64,000 bases of DNA from Nonomuraea sp. PA05 (GTDB lineage Bacteria; Actinomycetota; Actinomycetes; Streptosporangiales; Streptosporangiaceae). The stretch spans positions 124,001-188,000 of the forward strand of contig NZ_VSEY01000016.1 of assembly GCF_008086045.1 (NCBI RefSeq), in the 5' to 3' direction. Every line of letters starts with the position of its first letter. Positions within the stretch are counted from its first letter, which is position 1. Below are positions 44,616 through 53,047 of the stretch, piece by piece. A program made the translations under genes and the position numbers. Below the pieces are notes generated by a model. That model saw only the letters and a list, made by a program, of their open reading frames with translations, was not told where the DNA came from and did not search any database.

Positions 44616-45791
44616 TCACCAGGTGACGGGCAGCTTCGCGAACCCGTCGGCGATCCTCCCCTCGGTTCTCGGCAGCTCGGCCTCGGGGACGGCCAGCCGC
44701 AGCGTGGGGAAGCGCTGGAACAGCCGGCTGAACACCGCCTCCAGCTCGACCCTGGCCAGGCTGGCGCCGACGCAGAAGCGCGGGCCGTACCCGAAGCTGA
44801 GGTGCGGGTCGGTGAGCGGGCGGCGCAGGTCGAACGCGTCCGGCTCCGGGTAGACGCGCTCGTCCCTGTTGGCCGCCCCCGGGGTGATCACCACGGCCTC
44901 TCCCCTGCGGATCGTCAGGCCGCCGATCTCGATGTCGTCGTGCGCGTACCTGACCAGGCCGTGCAGGCTGGGCGAGGCCAGGCGCAGGATCTCCTCGACC
45001 GCCGCCGGCGCCAGCCCGGGATCGGCCTTGAGCTGGTCGAGCTGGCCCGGGTTGGCCAGCAGGAGCAGCACGCCGAAGTCGATGCGGTTGACGGTGGTCT
45101 CGTGCCCGGCGAACAGCAGCGAGCCGGCCAGCTCGGCGATCATGCCGTCGTCGTCGAGCTCCTTGGCCAGGTCCGACAGGACGTCCTCGGCGGGTTCGTG
45201 CCGTTTGGCGTCGATCAGGCCCGCCGTGTAGGCGGTCATCTCGTCCATGGCGGCCTGCGCCCGGTCGCGGTCGCGCATGTCGCCCATGCGGGACGACAGG
45301 CCGCTGAAGTACTCCCTGTCCTCGTACGGGACGCCCAGGAGCTGGCAGATGACCAGCACGGGGAGCGGGAAGGACAGCTCGGCGTGCAGGTCCGCGGGCG
45401 GCGTGAGCTTGGCGAGATGCTCCAGCCGCTCCTCCACCAGCGAGCCGACGTGCCCGCTGAGCCGCTTCATGCGCCGTGCGGAGAAGGCCGGCGTGAACAA
45501 CCGGCGCATGCGGTCGTGCTCGGCCTTCTCCGTCTCGATCTCGCCGCGGGGGCCGCCGAGCAGCGGCGATCCCGACAGGCGTGGCGCGTTGTCCGGGTCG
45601 GGGTGAGAGCGTCCGAGCCGGCCGTCGTTGAACAGCGTGCGGGCGTCCTCGTACCCGCTGACCAGCCAGACCTCGTCGCCCGCCGGAGTGCGTACCTTCG
45701 CGATGCCCTTCTCCGCCCGCAGTTCCCGGTACGCCTCGGGCACCTCGAGCAGACTGCTGCGTTCGAAGGGGATGGTAGGAAGGCTCCTCAT
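44616..45791 (-). CDS. Cytochrome P450
   Basis: 391 residues. I-helix LLFAGHETTVNRID (acid-alcohol pair replaced by E-T, as usual in actinobacteria), ExxR in VEEILRLA and heme loop FGYGPRFCVGASLAR. Hydroxylates an unknown small substrate with electrons from a ferredoxin that is not encoded nearby. Four-base overlap with the upstream CYTH-CHAD gene. Convergent with the Nudix gene, six bases between stops. Confidence 0.92.
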   Translation of the reverse strand: MRSLPTIPFERSSLLEVPEAYRELRAEKGIAKVRTPAGDEVWLVSGYEDARTLFNDGRLGRSHPDPDNAPRLSGSPLLGGPRGEIETEKAEHDRMRRLFTPAFSARRMKRLSGHVGSLVEERLEHLAKLTPPADLHAELSFPLPVLVICQLLGVPYEDREYFSGLSSRMGDMRDRDRAQAAMDEMTAYTAGLIDAKRHEPAEDVLSDLAKELDDDGMIAELAGSLLFAGHETTVNRIDFGVLLLLANPGQLDQLKADPGLAPAAVEEILRLASPSLHGLVRYAHDDIEIGGLTIRRGEAVVITPGAANRDERVYPEPDAFDLRRPLTDPHLSFGYGPRFCVGASLARVELEAVFSRLFQRFPTLRLAVPEAELPRTEGRIADGFAKLPVTW

Positions 45792-47266
45792 AGAACCTTA
45801 CTAACCGCTTTGACGGTCTCCTTCCAGACTCGGGGGAATTCGGCGTGGGCCCGCTCGGCGGTGTTGCGCTCGATCCCGATCAGCAGCCCGTAGGTGAAGG
45901 TGTCCTCGCCCGCCTGGCGGGCGCTCTCGGCCTCCTTGGCGAGCGTCTCCTGCGCGACCACGCCGTCCTGGTGTGCTCCCAGCACCTCCTGGACGTTCTC
46001 GGCCAGCTTGGCGAGCTTGCCCATGTCGGAGCCCAGGCTCGGCTCCAGCGCCTCGGCCGTGTAGCGGGCGCGCTTGGCCGCCTTGCGCACGTCGTGCATG
46101 GCGATCTCGCGGCGCTCCAGGTCCTCGATCGCCTGGGCGCGGTCGTAGGCCTTGGTCACCCGGCCCCAGTTCGAGGCGGCGACGGTGTGCAACTGCTCCT
46201 GCGCGGGCTTGGCCGCCGCCTTGCCCAGCGACGGGCCGGCGACGAGCCGGTCGAGGGCGTCGAGCAGCAGGTAGTAGCGGTCGCCGCTGAGCGCCTCCTT
46301 GATCCGCCCGTACGCCTCCTCCTCGCGCTTGTGCAGGTCGGAGCCGAGGCGCGCCTGGATAGGGCCCGTGACCAGCTCAGGCGCCAGCCCCGCCAGCGTC
46401 TTGGCGAACCTGGCCCTGATCACCTCCAGGTCGCGGGCCTCGCCGAGCACGTTGCCGAGCCAGCGCAGCTCCTCCTGCACCTCGCCGGTGTCCGTCACGA
46501 CGGTCTTGAACGCCTTGAGCGCGCTGCGCAGCCGCCTGGCCGCCACGCGCATCTGGTGGACGGCGTCCTCCTCGGCCCTGCGTACCCGTGGATCCTGCGA
46601 GAGCAGGGCCTTGACCTGGCCGGACAGGTAGCCGACGACGATCTCACCGGCGCTGCCCTGCTGCGTGTCGGCCGTGGGGAGGGGGGCGGGTTCGAGGAGC
46701 CTGGCGAGCTTGCTGCTGGACTCGGAGGGGGTCGCGCCGGCCTTCCTGAGCCGTTTGCCCACCTTGGCGAGGAAACGTTCGGTGCCGCCGTCGAGCAGCT
46801 CGGCCTCGACCTCGCGCCAGCGGATGATCGTCGGCACGTCGCCGTACACGGTGCCCTTGACCCGGTCGTCGGCGATCTCGACCAGCCCGGTCTCGCCGTC
46901 CTTCAGCAACGTGACGTTCCTGCGGGTCTCCAGCTCCGCGACGACCTTCAGCTCGGCGCCGCGGGTGTAGGCGCGCACGAGCTCGGCGAGTTCGAGGGGG
47001 ACGACCTTGGTGCTTCGGGTGAGCGGATGCGTGATCTCCTGGCGCACGCCCTTGGCCTTGGGCAGTTTCAGGTGCCAGCCGGGATCGGAGCCGCCCCGTC
47101 TTCGCCTGAGCGTGACGCCGCGCGCGGCCAGCCGCAGGTCAGGCGTGTCGAAGTAGAGAGCCACGAGCTGGTGGCTCTTCGGGCCGACGACGTCCGCCAG
47201 ACCGGAGAGGTCCGGAATCTCGTACTCGGGGGGGACGTCGAACTTGTCCTCGATCTCGATGCCCAC
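45788..47266 (-). CDS. CYTH and CHAD domain protein
   Basis: 492 residues. The CYTH domain (about 1-190, beginning MGIEIEDKFDVP with ExExK-like EIEDKF) is a triphosphate tunnel metalloenzyme fold; the CHAD domain (about 210-490) is helical with repeated basic motifs such as HQMRVAARRLRSALKAF and HDVRKAAKRARYTAEAL that bind polyphosphate. Likely a triphosphatase or polyphosphate granule protein, consistent with ppk a few genes away. Start GTG or ATG at 47266. Confidence 0.92.
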   Translation of the reverse strand: MGIEIEDKFDVPPEYEIPDLSGLADVVGPKSHQLVALYFDTPDLRLAARGVTLRRRRGGSDPGWHLKLPKAKGVRQEITHPLTRSTKVVPLELAELVRAYTRGAELKVVAELETRRNVTLLKDGETGLVEIADDRVKGTVYGDVPTIIRWREVEAELLDGGTERFLAKVGKRLRKAGATPSESSSKLARLLEPAPLPTADTQQGSAGEIVVGYLSGQVKALLSQDPRVRRAEEDAVHQMRVAARRLRSALKAFKTVVTDTGEVQEELRWLGNVLGEARDLEVIRARFAKTLAGLAPELVTGPIQARLGSDLHKREEEAYGRIKEALSGDRYYLLLDALDRLVAGPSLGKAAAKPAQEQLHTVAASNWGRVTKAYDRAQAIEDLERREIAMHDVRKAAKRARYTAEALEPSLGSDMGKLAKLAENVQEVLGAHQDGVVAQETLAKEAESARQAGEDTFTYGLLIGIERNTAERAHAEFPRVWKETVKAVSKVL

Positions 47267-47318
47267 TACACCTCACAAGTGTCCGATTTCGGACCATGAT
47301 GCCACCGCAAGGTGAACA

Positions 47319-47669
47319 TCACACGGCTTGCAGGAGTTCGATTCTGTTGCCTACTGGGTCGGAGACGTAAATGCGTCGATACCCGGGAAACAGATGATCA
47401 GGCCGCGCGCCGGGAAACCGGTCCGCGTACGCGTCCAGATCGTCCACCAGGAAGGCGGGATGGGCCTTGCGCGCGGGCCGGAAGCCCTCCTCGACGCCGA
47501 GGTGGATCTCCACCCCCTCACCCCTGAACCAGACGCCGCCGCGCCTGGCCAGCTCGGGCGGCTTGGGCACCTCGCGCAGGCCGAGCACCCCGGCGTAGAA
47601 CTCCCGTAAGGACGCCTCGCTGCCCGCGGGCGCGGCGAGCTGCACGTGGTGCAGGGCCTTGATCGTCAC
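47319..47669 (-). CDS. VOC/glyoxalase family protein
   Basis: 116 residues, one betaalphabetabetabeta unit pair: ALHHVQLAAPAGSEASLREFY at the start and GYRRIYVSDPVGNRIELLQ at the end, with His and Glu metal ligands (HHVQLA, RIEL). The reaction is unknown; relatives are dioxygenases, isomerases and resistance proteins. GTG start overlaps the tam stop (GTGA), so it is expressed together with tam under TamR. Confidence 0.85.
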   Translation of the reverse strand: MTIKALHHVQLAAPAGSEASLREFYAGVLGLREVPKPPELARRGGVWFRGEGVEIHLGVEEGFRPARKAHPAFLVDDLDAYADRFPGARPDHLFPGYRRIYVSDPVGNRIELLQAV

Positions 47670-48436
47670 TTCTGCACCACCACGAAGACCCTCCTGAACG
47701 GGAAGGGCGTGCCGTAGCTCCTGGCCGGGTACGCCTCGGCGAGCGGCTTGGCCAGGTCCTGCTTGAAGCGCCGCTGCTCGTCGGGGTCGAGGCGGTCGAG
47801 TATGGGCCGCAGGGCGGTGCCGGAGACCCAGTCGAGCACCGGGTTCTCGCCGTGCAGGACATGCACGTACGTGGTCTCCCACGCGTCCGCCTGCGAGCCG
47901 CCGTCGTTGAGCAGGTCGAGGTACTCCAGCGGCTCCGCGACCGGGTTGCCCCTGGTGAAGTCGCCGAGCCGGTCCGACCAGGCGCGCGAGGAGCACAGCT
48001 CGCGGATCGCGACGTGGCTCGGCGCGTCGAAGTTGCCCGGCACCTGGAAGGCCAGCCAGCCGCCCGGGGCCAGGTCCTCCACCCAGTGCTCCAGCACGGC
48101 GCGGTGCTCGGGCACCCACTGCAGGACCGCGTTGGAGACGATCACGTCCACGGGCCGGTCGGGCCGCCACATGGCGACGTCGGCCACCGCGAACCTGACC
48201 CGCGTCTCCAGCTTGCGGGCCTTGGTGATCATCGCCGGGGAGGAGTCGAAGCCCTCGATGGTGGCGTTCGGCCAGCGGGCGGCCAGGTCCACCGTCAGCT
48301 CGCCGCTGCCGCAGCCGGCGTCCACGACGTAGTCGGGCTCGACGGCGCCCACCCGGGAGATCAGCTCGATGAACGGCCGCGACCGCTCGTCGGCGTAGAC
48401 CGCGTACGTGACAGGGTCCCAAATATCTCTTGACAT
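47666..48436 (-). CDS. tam: Trans-aconitate 2-methyltransferase
   Basis: 256 residues. Methylates trans-aconitate, a spontaneous inhibitor derived from cis-aconitate. VVDAGCGSGELTVDLA binds SAM; DIWDPVTYAVYADERSRPF at the start and FDSSPAMI, NAVLQWVPEH inside are characteristic of Tam. The start is ATG at 48436, inside one of two operator-like repeats. Divergent from a MarR regulator gene, matching the Streptomyces tamR-tam pair. Confidence 0.9.
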   Translation of the reverse strand: MSRDIWDPVTYAVYADERSRPFIELISRVGAVEPDYVVDAGCGSGELTVDLAARWPNATIEGFDSSPAMITKARKLETRVRFAVADVAMWRPDRPVDVIVSNAVLQWVPEHRAVLEHWVEDLAPGGWLAFQVPGNFDAPSHVAIRELCSSRAWSDRLGDFTRGNPVAEPLEYLDLLNDGGSQADAWETTYVHVLHGENPVLDWVSGTALRPILDRLDPDEQRRFKQDLAKPLAEAYPARSYGTPFPFRRVFVVVQK

Positions 48437-48443
48437 AGAGATA
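48424..48443. promoter_or_regulatory. Operator-like repeat over the tam start
   Basis: TATCTC, eight bases, GAGATA: a perfect 6-base inverted repeat covering the tam start codon (48434-48436). A MarR dimer here would block tam transcription or translation initiation. Same half-site letters as the larger repeat nearby. Confidence 0.6.
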
Positions 48444-48446
48444 ATT

Positions 48447-48472
48447 GATATCGAGAGAGATATCTCGATGTC
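48447..48472. promoter_or_regulatory. TamR operator candidate
   Basis: GATATCGAGA-GAGATA-TCTCGATGTC: ten-base arms with one mismatch around six bases. It lies between the divergent tam and tamR starts. The size and place fit TamR/UrtR-type MarR operators, which are released by aconitate-like ligands. Confidence 0.75.
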
Positions 48473-48493
48473 AAGACAGTACACTCTTGTGTC

Positions 48494-49000
48494 ATGACGG
48501 AGGATGCTAGGGACGAGGTCGATCGCCTCGTCGCGGCTTGGCGAGCGGAGCGCCCCGACCTTGACGTCGAGCCGCTCCAGGTGCTCTCTAGAGTGTCACG
48601 ACTCGCCAAGCATCTCGACCGTGCGCGGCGGGCGGCGTTCGCCGAACACGATCTGGAGCCGTGGGAGTTCGACGTGCTCACCGCCCTGCGGCGAGCCGGC
48701 AAGCCCTACGAGCTCAGCCCCGGAGCCCTGCTGCGGGCCACTTTGGTGACTTCCGGCACGATGACCAACCGCATCGACCGGCTCGCCCAGGCCGGGCTGG
48801 TGCGGCGGCGTCCCGACCCGGAGGACCGGCGTGGCGTGCTGGTCTCGCTCACCGACCCGGGGCTGGCCCGGGTGGACGCCGCCTTCGACGACCTGCTGCG
48901 GCGGGAGCGGGAGCTGCTGTCGGGGCTGGAGACGGCGGATCAGCGCGCCCTGGCGTCGCTGCTCCGCACGCTCCTCACACCCTTCGACTCCCCGCTCTGA
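48494..49000 (+). CDS. tamR: MarR-family regulator TamR
   Basis: 168 residues. Winged helix with LRATLVTSGTMTNRIDRL as recognition helix and a wing RRPDPEDRRGVLVSLT. The extra N-terminal helix with W-x-x-ERPDLD matches the urate/aconitate-responsive (UrtR/TamR) subgroup. In Streptomyces, TamR represses its own gene and tam and also touches aconitase. The ATG at 48494 has only a short leader; transcription may be nearly leaderless. Confidence 0.85.
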   Translation: MTEDARDEVDRLVAAWRAERPDLDVEPLQVLSRVSRLAKHLDRARRAAFAEHDLEPWEFDVLTALRRAGKPYELSPGALLRATLVTSGTMTNRIDRLAQAGLVRRRPDPEDRRGVLVSLTDPGLARVDAAFDDLLRRERELLSGLETADQRALASLLRTLLTPFDSPL

Positions 49001-49026
49001 CCCGCCTCCAGTTCTTCGGTCTTTCC

Positions 49027-50832
49027 TCAGTCGCCCAGGCGGTCGGCGACCTCCAGCCACTCGGCCTCGATCGTGTCCTTCTGGGCGGTGATCTCGCGGA
49101 GCTGCGCGTCCAGCGAGCCGAGCTTGCCGTAGTCGCTGGCCGCGTCGGCCATGGCGGCGTGCAGCTTGGACTCCTGGTCGCTCAGCTTGTCGAGCTGGCG
49201 CTCCAGGCGGTTGAGCTCCTTGCGCAGCTCGCGCTCCTCCTTGGCGGACAGTCCCGCCTGCTCCGGACTTGGCGAGTCGACCGGCACGCCCGCCTCCGCG
49301 GGCGCAGCAGCGCCCAAGCGGGCGGTCACCGCGGTGCCTGCCGCGCGCCGTTCGAGGTACTCGTCCACCCCGCCAGGCAGCATCGACAGCCTGCCGTCGC
49401 CCAGCAGCGCCACGCACTTGTCGGTGACCCGCTCCAGGAAGTAGCGGTCGTGGCTGACCAGGATCAGCGTGCCCGGCCAGCCGTCGAGCAGGTCTTCCAG
49501 CTCGTTCAGCGTCTCGATGTCGAGGTCGTTGGTCGGCTCGTCGAGCAGCAGGACGTTGGGGTCGTCCATGAGCAGCCGCAGCAACTGCAGCCGCCGCCGC
49601 TCGCCGCCCGACAGGTCGCCGATCACCTTCCACTGCGCGTCGCCGCGGAAGCCCAGACGTTCGAGGAGCTGCGAGGCCGTCCACTCGCGCTTGCCGAGCT
49701 GGAGGTACTTGCGCACCTCCTCCACCGACTCCAGCACGCGCCTGGACGGGTCGAGCTCGCCGAGCTCCTGCGACAGATGCGCCAGGCGCACCGTGCGGCC
49801 CCTGACCACCCGGCCGGAGTCCGGCTTGATCGTGTCGGCGAGCAGCCGCAGCACCGACGACTTGCCCGACCCGTTCACGCCGATCAGGCCGATCCGGTCG
49901 CCGGGCCCGAACTGCCACGTCAGGCGGTCGAGCACCAGCGGGCCCGTGCCGGGGCCGCCCGCGTGCAGCGTGACGTCCTCAAGGTCGTAGACGGTCTTAC
50001 CGAGCCGCGCGGCGGCGAACCGCATCAGCTCGACGGTCTCGCGCGCCGGCGGCTCGTTCGCGATCAACGCCTGCGCGGCCTCGATCCGGAACTTCGGCTT
50101 GGACGTGCGCGCGGGCGGGCCACGCCGCAGCCACGCGATCTCCTTGCGCATCAGGTTCTGCCTGCGCTCCTCGGCGGCCTGCGCGATGCGCGCCCGCTCC
50201 GCCTTGGCCAGCACGTACGCAGCGTAGCCGCCCTCGTAGCGCTCGACCCGGCCGTCCACGACCTCCCAGGTGCGGGTGGAGACGGCGTCGAGGAACCACC
50301 GGTCGTGGGTCACCACCACGACCGCGCTCTTCCTGCCCGCCAGGTGCCCCGCCAGCCACGCGATGGCCTCGATGTCGAGGTGGTTCGTGGGCTCGTCGAG
50401 CATGATCAGGTCGTGGTCGTCGATCAGCAGCTTCGCCAGCGCCGTACGCCTGCGCTCGCCGCCCGACAGGTCGCCCGCCCTGGAGCCGAGGTCGAGGTCG
50501 CCGATCAGGTTCGCGAGGATCTCGCGTACGCGCTGGTCACCCGCCCACTCGTGCTCGGCCAGTCCGCCGAGGACGATCTCGCTGATGGTGGCGGCGGGGT
50601 CGAGGTCGTCCTGCTGCGACAGGATGCCGACGCGCAGGCCGCGGTTGTGCGTGACGCGACCGCTGTCGGGGCTCACCGTGCCCGCCAGCACGGACAGCAA
50701 CGTCGTCTTGCCGCCCCCGTTGCGGCCGACGACACCGATGCGCTCGCCCGCCTCGACCCCTAGGGAGACGTCGCTGAGCAGCGGTTTGGGGCCGTAAGCG
50801 TGGGAAACGGACTCAAGATTGACCAGATTCAT
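49027..50832 (-). CDS. ABC-F family ATPase
   Basis: 601 residues, two ABC domains and no membrane segment. Walker A GRNGGGKTTLL and GVNGSGKSSVL; signatures LSGGERRRTALAK and LSGGERRRLQLLR; the linker (about 240-320) and a C-terminal coiled coil (about 520-595). ABC-F proteins act on ribosomes in translation or give antibiotic protection; this Uup-like layout with coiled-coil tail suggests a housekeeping role, but resistance cannot be excluded. Confidence 0.93.
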   Translation of the reverse strand: MNLVNLESVSHAYGPKPLLSDVSLGVEAGERIGVVGRNGGGKTTLLSVLAGTVSPDSGRVTHNRGLRVGILSQQDDLDPAATISEIVLGGLAEHEWAGDQRVREILANLIGDLDLGSRAGDLSGGERRRTALAKLLIDDHDLIMLDEPTNHLDIEAIAWLAGHLAGRKSAVVVVTHDRWFLDAVSTRTWEVVDGRVERYEGGYAAYVLAKAERARIAQAAEERRQNLMRKEIAWLRRGPPARTSKPKFRIEAAQALIANEPPARETVELMRFAAARLGKTVYDLEDVTLHAGGPGTGPLVLDRLTWQFGPGDRIGLIGVNGSGKSSVLRLLADTIKPDSGRVVRGRTVRLAHLSQELGELDPSRRVLESVEEVRKYLQLGKREWTASQLLERLGFRGDAQWKVIGDLSGGERRRLQLLRLLMDDPNVLLLDEPTNDLDIETLNELEDLLDGWPGTLILVSHDRYFLERVTDKCVALLGDGRLSMLPGGVDEYLERRAAGTAVTARLGAAAPAEAGVPVDSPSPEQAGLSAKEERELRKELNRLERQLDKLSDQESKLHAAMADAASDYGKLGSLDAQLREITAQKDTIEAEWLEVADRLGD

Positions 50833-51178
50833 GGCCTACCCAGGGTATCGGCTCCCCACCGGCCTCCCGGCCGTCCGATCAGACGCGCCCGATCGGGGCG
50901 GCCGATCGGGCGCATGGGTACGCCTGACCGAGCACGCCAGCCTCAACGCACCTGGCCGAGCACGCCTCCCTCAGCGCACTTCGCTGAGCACGCGAGCCTC
51001 GACGCGTGCCGCTGAGCACGCCTGCCTCAGCGCCTCGCCGAGCACGTCTACTGAGCGCCTCGCTGAACGCGCCTGCCTCAGCGCCTTGCTGAGCGCCTCG
51101 CTGAACGCGCCTGCCTCAGCGCCTTGCTGAGCGCCTCACTGAACGCGCCTTGCTGAGCGCGGTCAAGTCAGCGCGCGC
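50833..51178. other. Repeat-filled gap between ispE and the ABC-F gene
   Basis: No gene is seen. The whole stretch is built from degenerate GAGCACGCCTNNCTCA and CTGAGCGCC motifs, becoming an exact tandem repeat near 51051-51152. It could hold the ABC-F promoter close to 50833-50930. Confidence 0.6.
51051..51152. repeat. 38-bp tandem repeat
   Basis: Two identical 38-base units (51051-51088 and 51089-51126), then a shortened third copy of 26 bases (51127-51152). Each unit begins CTGAGCGCCTCGCTGAACGC. Within and across units, CTCAGC-GCCTT-GCTGAG forms hairpins, so the array may also stop transcripts. Not a CRISPR: there are no spacers. Confidence 0.85.
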
Positions 51179-52081
51179 CTAGATGAGCACGGCGCCCTGT
51201 ACGGGGCCGTGCGCCGCCACCGCGGTGTGGGCGGCGCCCGTCGCGGTCAGGCTCTGCGCCAGGTCGCGGGCGTGGGTGGCGTCGATCGCGAGGAACGCGC
51301 AGGTGGGGCCGGAGCCCGAGACGATCGCGCCGAGCGCTCCGTGCTGACGGCCCGCGTCGAGCGTCGGCGCCAGCTCCGGGCGCAGGTTGAGGGCGGCGGC
51401 CTGGAGGTCGTTGCTGAGGTTCGAGCCGAGGGCGTACGCGTCGCCGGTGCCGAGTGCCTCCATCAGCGAGTCGTTGAGCTGGGGCCAGGGCACGTCGGCC
51501 GCCGCGGCCTGCCTGAGACGGTCGCACTCGGCGTACACGCTGGCTGTGGAGAGCCCGCCGTTCGCCAGCGCGAACACCCAGTGGAACGTGCCCCCCGTGG
51601 GCAGCTCGCTGAGCTGCTCGCCACGGCCGGTGCCGACCGCCGTGCCGCCGAGCAGCGAGAACGGGACGTCGCTGCCCAGGTCTCCGGCGATCTCCATCAG
51701 GTCCTCGAACGGCAGCCCGAGACCCCACAGCTCGTTGCAGGCCACCAGCGCGCCGGCCGCGTCGGCGCTGCCTCCCGCCATGCCGCCGGCGACGGGGATG
51801 TCCTTCTGGATGACGAGGTCGGCGCCGTAGCTGCGGCCCGCGTGCTTGGCCAGGGCGCGGGCGGCCCGGATGGCGAGGTTGCTGTCGTCGACGGGCACCT
51901 GGTCGGACCACTTGCCGTCGATCTGGACGGTGATGGACTCGGACTCCTTCGCCACCACCTCATCGAAGATCGATACCGCGTGGAAGACGTTGACCAGGTC
52001 GTGGTAGCCATCTTCCCTGAGCGGGCCGACAGAAAGCTGCACGTTGACCTTCGCGGGCACACGTACGGTCACCGAACTCAT
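51179..52081 (-). CDS. ispE: CDP-methylerythritol kinase
   Basis: 300 residues. Phosphorylates CDP-ME in the MEP isoprenoid pathway. GHMP motifs: VPAKVNVQLSVG, PVAGGMAGGSADAAGAL (ATP loop) and SGSGPTCAFLA at the end. The start ATG 52081 was chosen; 14 more codons are open but without family similarity. Separated from rsmA by the TetR/SDR pair, although ksgA-ispE are normally adjacent. Confidence 0.94.
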   Translation of the reverse strand: MSSVTVRVPAKVNVQLSVGPLREDGYHDLVNVFHAVSIFDEVVAKESESITVQIDGKWSDQVPVDDSNLAIRAARALAKHAGRSYGADLVIQKDIPVAGGMAGGSADAAGALVACNELWGLGLPFEDLMEIAGDLGSDVPFSLLGGTAVGTGRGEQLSELPTGGTFHWVFALANGGLSTASVYAECDRLRQAAAADVPWPQLNDSLMEALGTGDAYALGSNLSNDLQAAALNLRPELAPTLDAGRQHGALGAIVSGSGPTCAFLAIDATHARDLAQSLTATGAAHTAVAAHGPVQGAVLI

Positions 52082-52236
52082 CGATCTTCTGCCACTCTCA
52101 TCGCTTGCCGGGGTCAAGGACACTCGATGTTATCCGGGCTCGCTGGCCTGACATGCAGTTCTGGAAATATGAACCGCTGTGCCTGACAGCCGTCCGACAC
52201 AGAGAGTCAAGTTGGTGGGCATTTGCCGGGCGGCGA

Positions 52237-52959
52237 TCACGCGGGGGGCTGGGCGGGCAGGAGCTGGGCCGCGTCGGCGGACAGCGGCCGGGCCTCCTCG
52301 CCAGGCACGGGCGGGGCCGCCTCGCCAGGCACGGGCGGGGCCGCCTCGCCAGGCACGGGCGGGGCGGCCTCGGCGGGCAAGGGGTGGGCCGCCTCGGCGC
52401 GCAGGCCGTCCAGGAAGAACGCCAGGCAGCGGCGCCAGGCGTCCGGTGCGGTGCCCATGGACTCGCGGATGACCTGCGACATCGCCCAGATCAGCGTCAC
52501 CAGGTCCTGGGAGCAGAAGTCGGCGCGCAACCGGCCGCCCGCCTTGGCCCGCTCGATGATCCGTTCGGCGTCCAGAAAGCCCTGGTGACATGCCTGGCTC
52601 ACGTCGGTCGCCAGCGTGAAGCCCTGTGTCAGCGCGTCGTTGAGCCCGTGATCCTCGGCCTGCAGCGCGAACAGCCCGTCGAGGAACCCGGCGAACCCGT
52701 CCCACGGGTCAGGGTCGGCCAGCGCCTCCGCGGTGATCCGCTCCAGGGCCGCCAGCCGCTGCGGCATGACCGCCCCCAGGAGCGCCTCGCGGGTGGGGAA
52801 GTGGTTGTAGAGGGTGCCGATGCTGACTCCGGCACGGCGGGCGACGTGCTCCAGGGGCACGTCCAGGCCGCGTTCGGCGAAGAGCTGGGTGGCCGCGACC
52901 AGCAGTTTGTCGCGGTTGCGCGCGGCATCCGACCGCAGCGGCTTGGTTCCGGCTGCCAT
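52237..52959 (-). CDS. TetR-family regulator with Pro-rich repeat tail
   Basis: 240 residues. HTH RRAGVSIGTLYNHFPTREALL at about 40-62, ligand domain to about 195 with AEDHGLNDALTQGFTLATDV and QDLVTLIWAMSQVIRESM (TetR_C SCO1712-like). The tail consists of three EAAPPVPG repeats and PLSADAAQLLPAQPPA. ATG 52959 was chosen; GGAGAG precedes it. Divergent from the SDR gene over palindromic operators; probably represses both. Confidence 0.88.
   Translation of the reverse strand: MAAGTKPLRSDAARNRDKLLVAATQLFAERGLDVPLEHVARRAGVSIGTLYNHFPTREALLGAVMPQRLAALERITAEALADPDPWDGFAGFLDGLFALQAEDHGLNDALTQGFTLATDVSQACHQGFLDAERIIERAKAGGRLRADFCSQDLVTLIWAMSQVIRESMGTAPDAWRRCLAFFLDGLRAEAAHPLPAEAAPPVPGEAAPPVPGEAAPPVPGEEARPLSADAAQLLPAQPPA
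52297..52368. repeat. 24-bp tandem repeat in the TetR gene
   Basis: Three units of CTCGCCAGGCACGGGCGGGG plus CCGC, the last with one change, lie in frame and encode the EAAPPVPG tail repeats. Related GGCGGGCAAGGG copies flank them. Length may vary between strains. Confidence 0.8.
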
Positions 52960-52976
52960 CTCTCCATCATATGAAA

Positions 52977-53021
52977 TTGAGGATGCCCTCAAGTTGTGTG
53001 CTAACTTGAGGGCTCCCTCGA
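52977..53021. promoter_or_regulatory. Two TTGAGG-N4-CCTCAA operators (TetR/SDR)
   Basis: TTGAGG-ATGC-CCTCAA (52977-52992) and TTGAGG-GCTC-CCTCGA (53006-53021, one mismatch) lie in tandem. The outer half-sites also create a larger hairpin, GCCCTCAAGTT with its exact complement (52985-52995 and 53003-53013). They start 18 bases ahead of the TetR ATG, well placed for autoregulation and control of the SDR gene. Confidence 0.75.
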
Positions 53022-53047
53022 TTTACTGCAGGAAGGAAGGCACCGTC

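Noticed and set aside
51051..51152. CRISPR array
   Set aside because: Units are directly tandem without unique spacers and no cas genes occur in the window.
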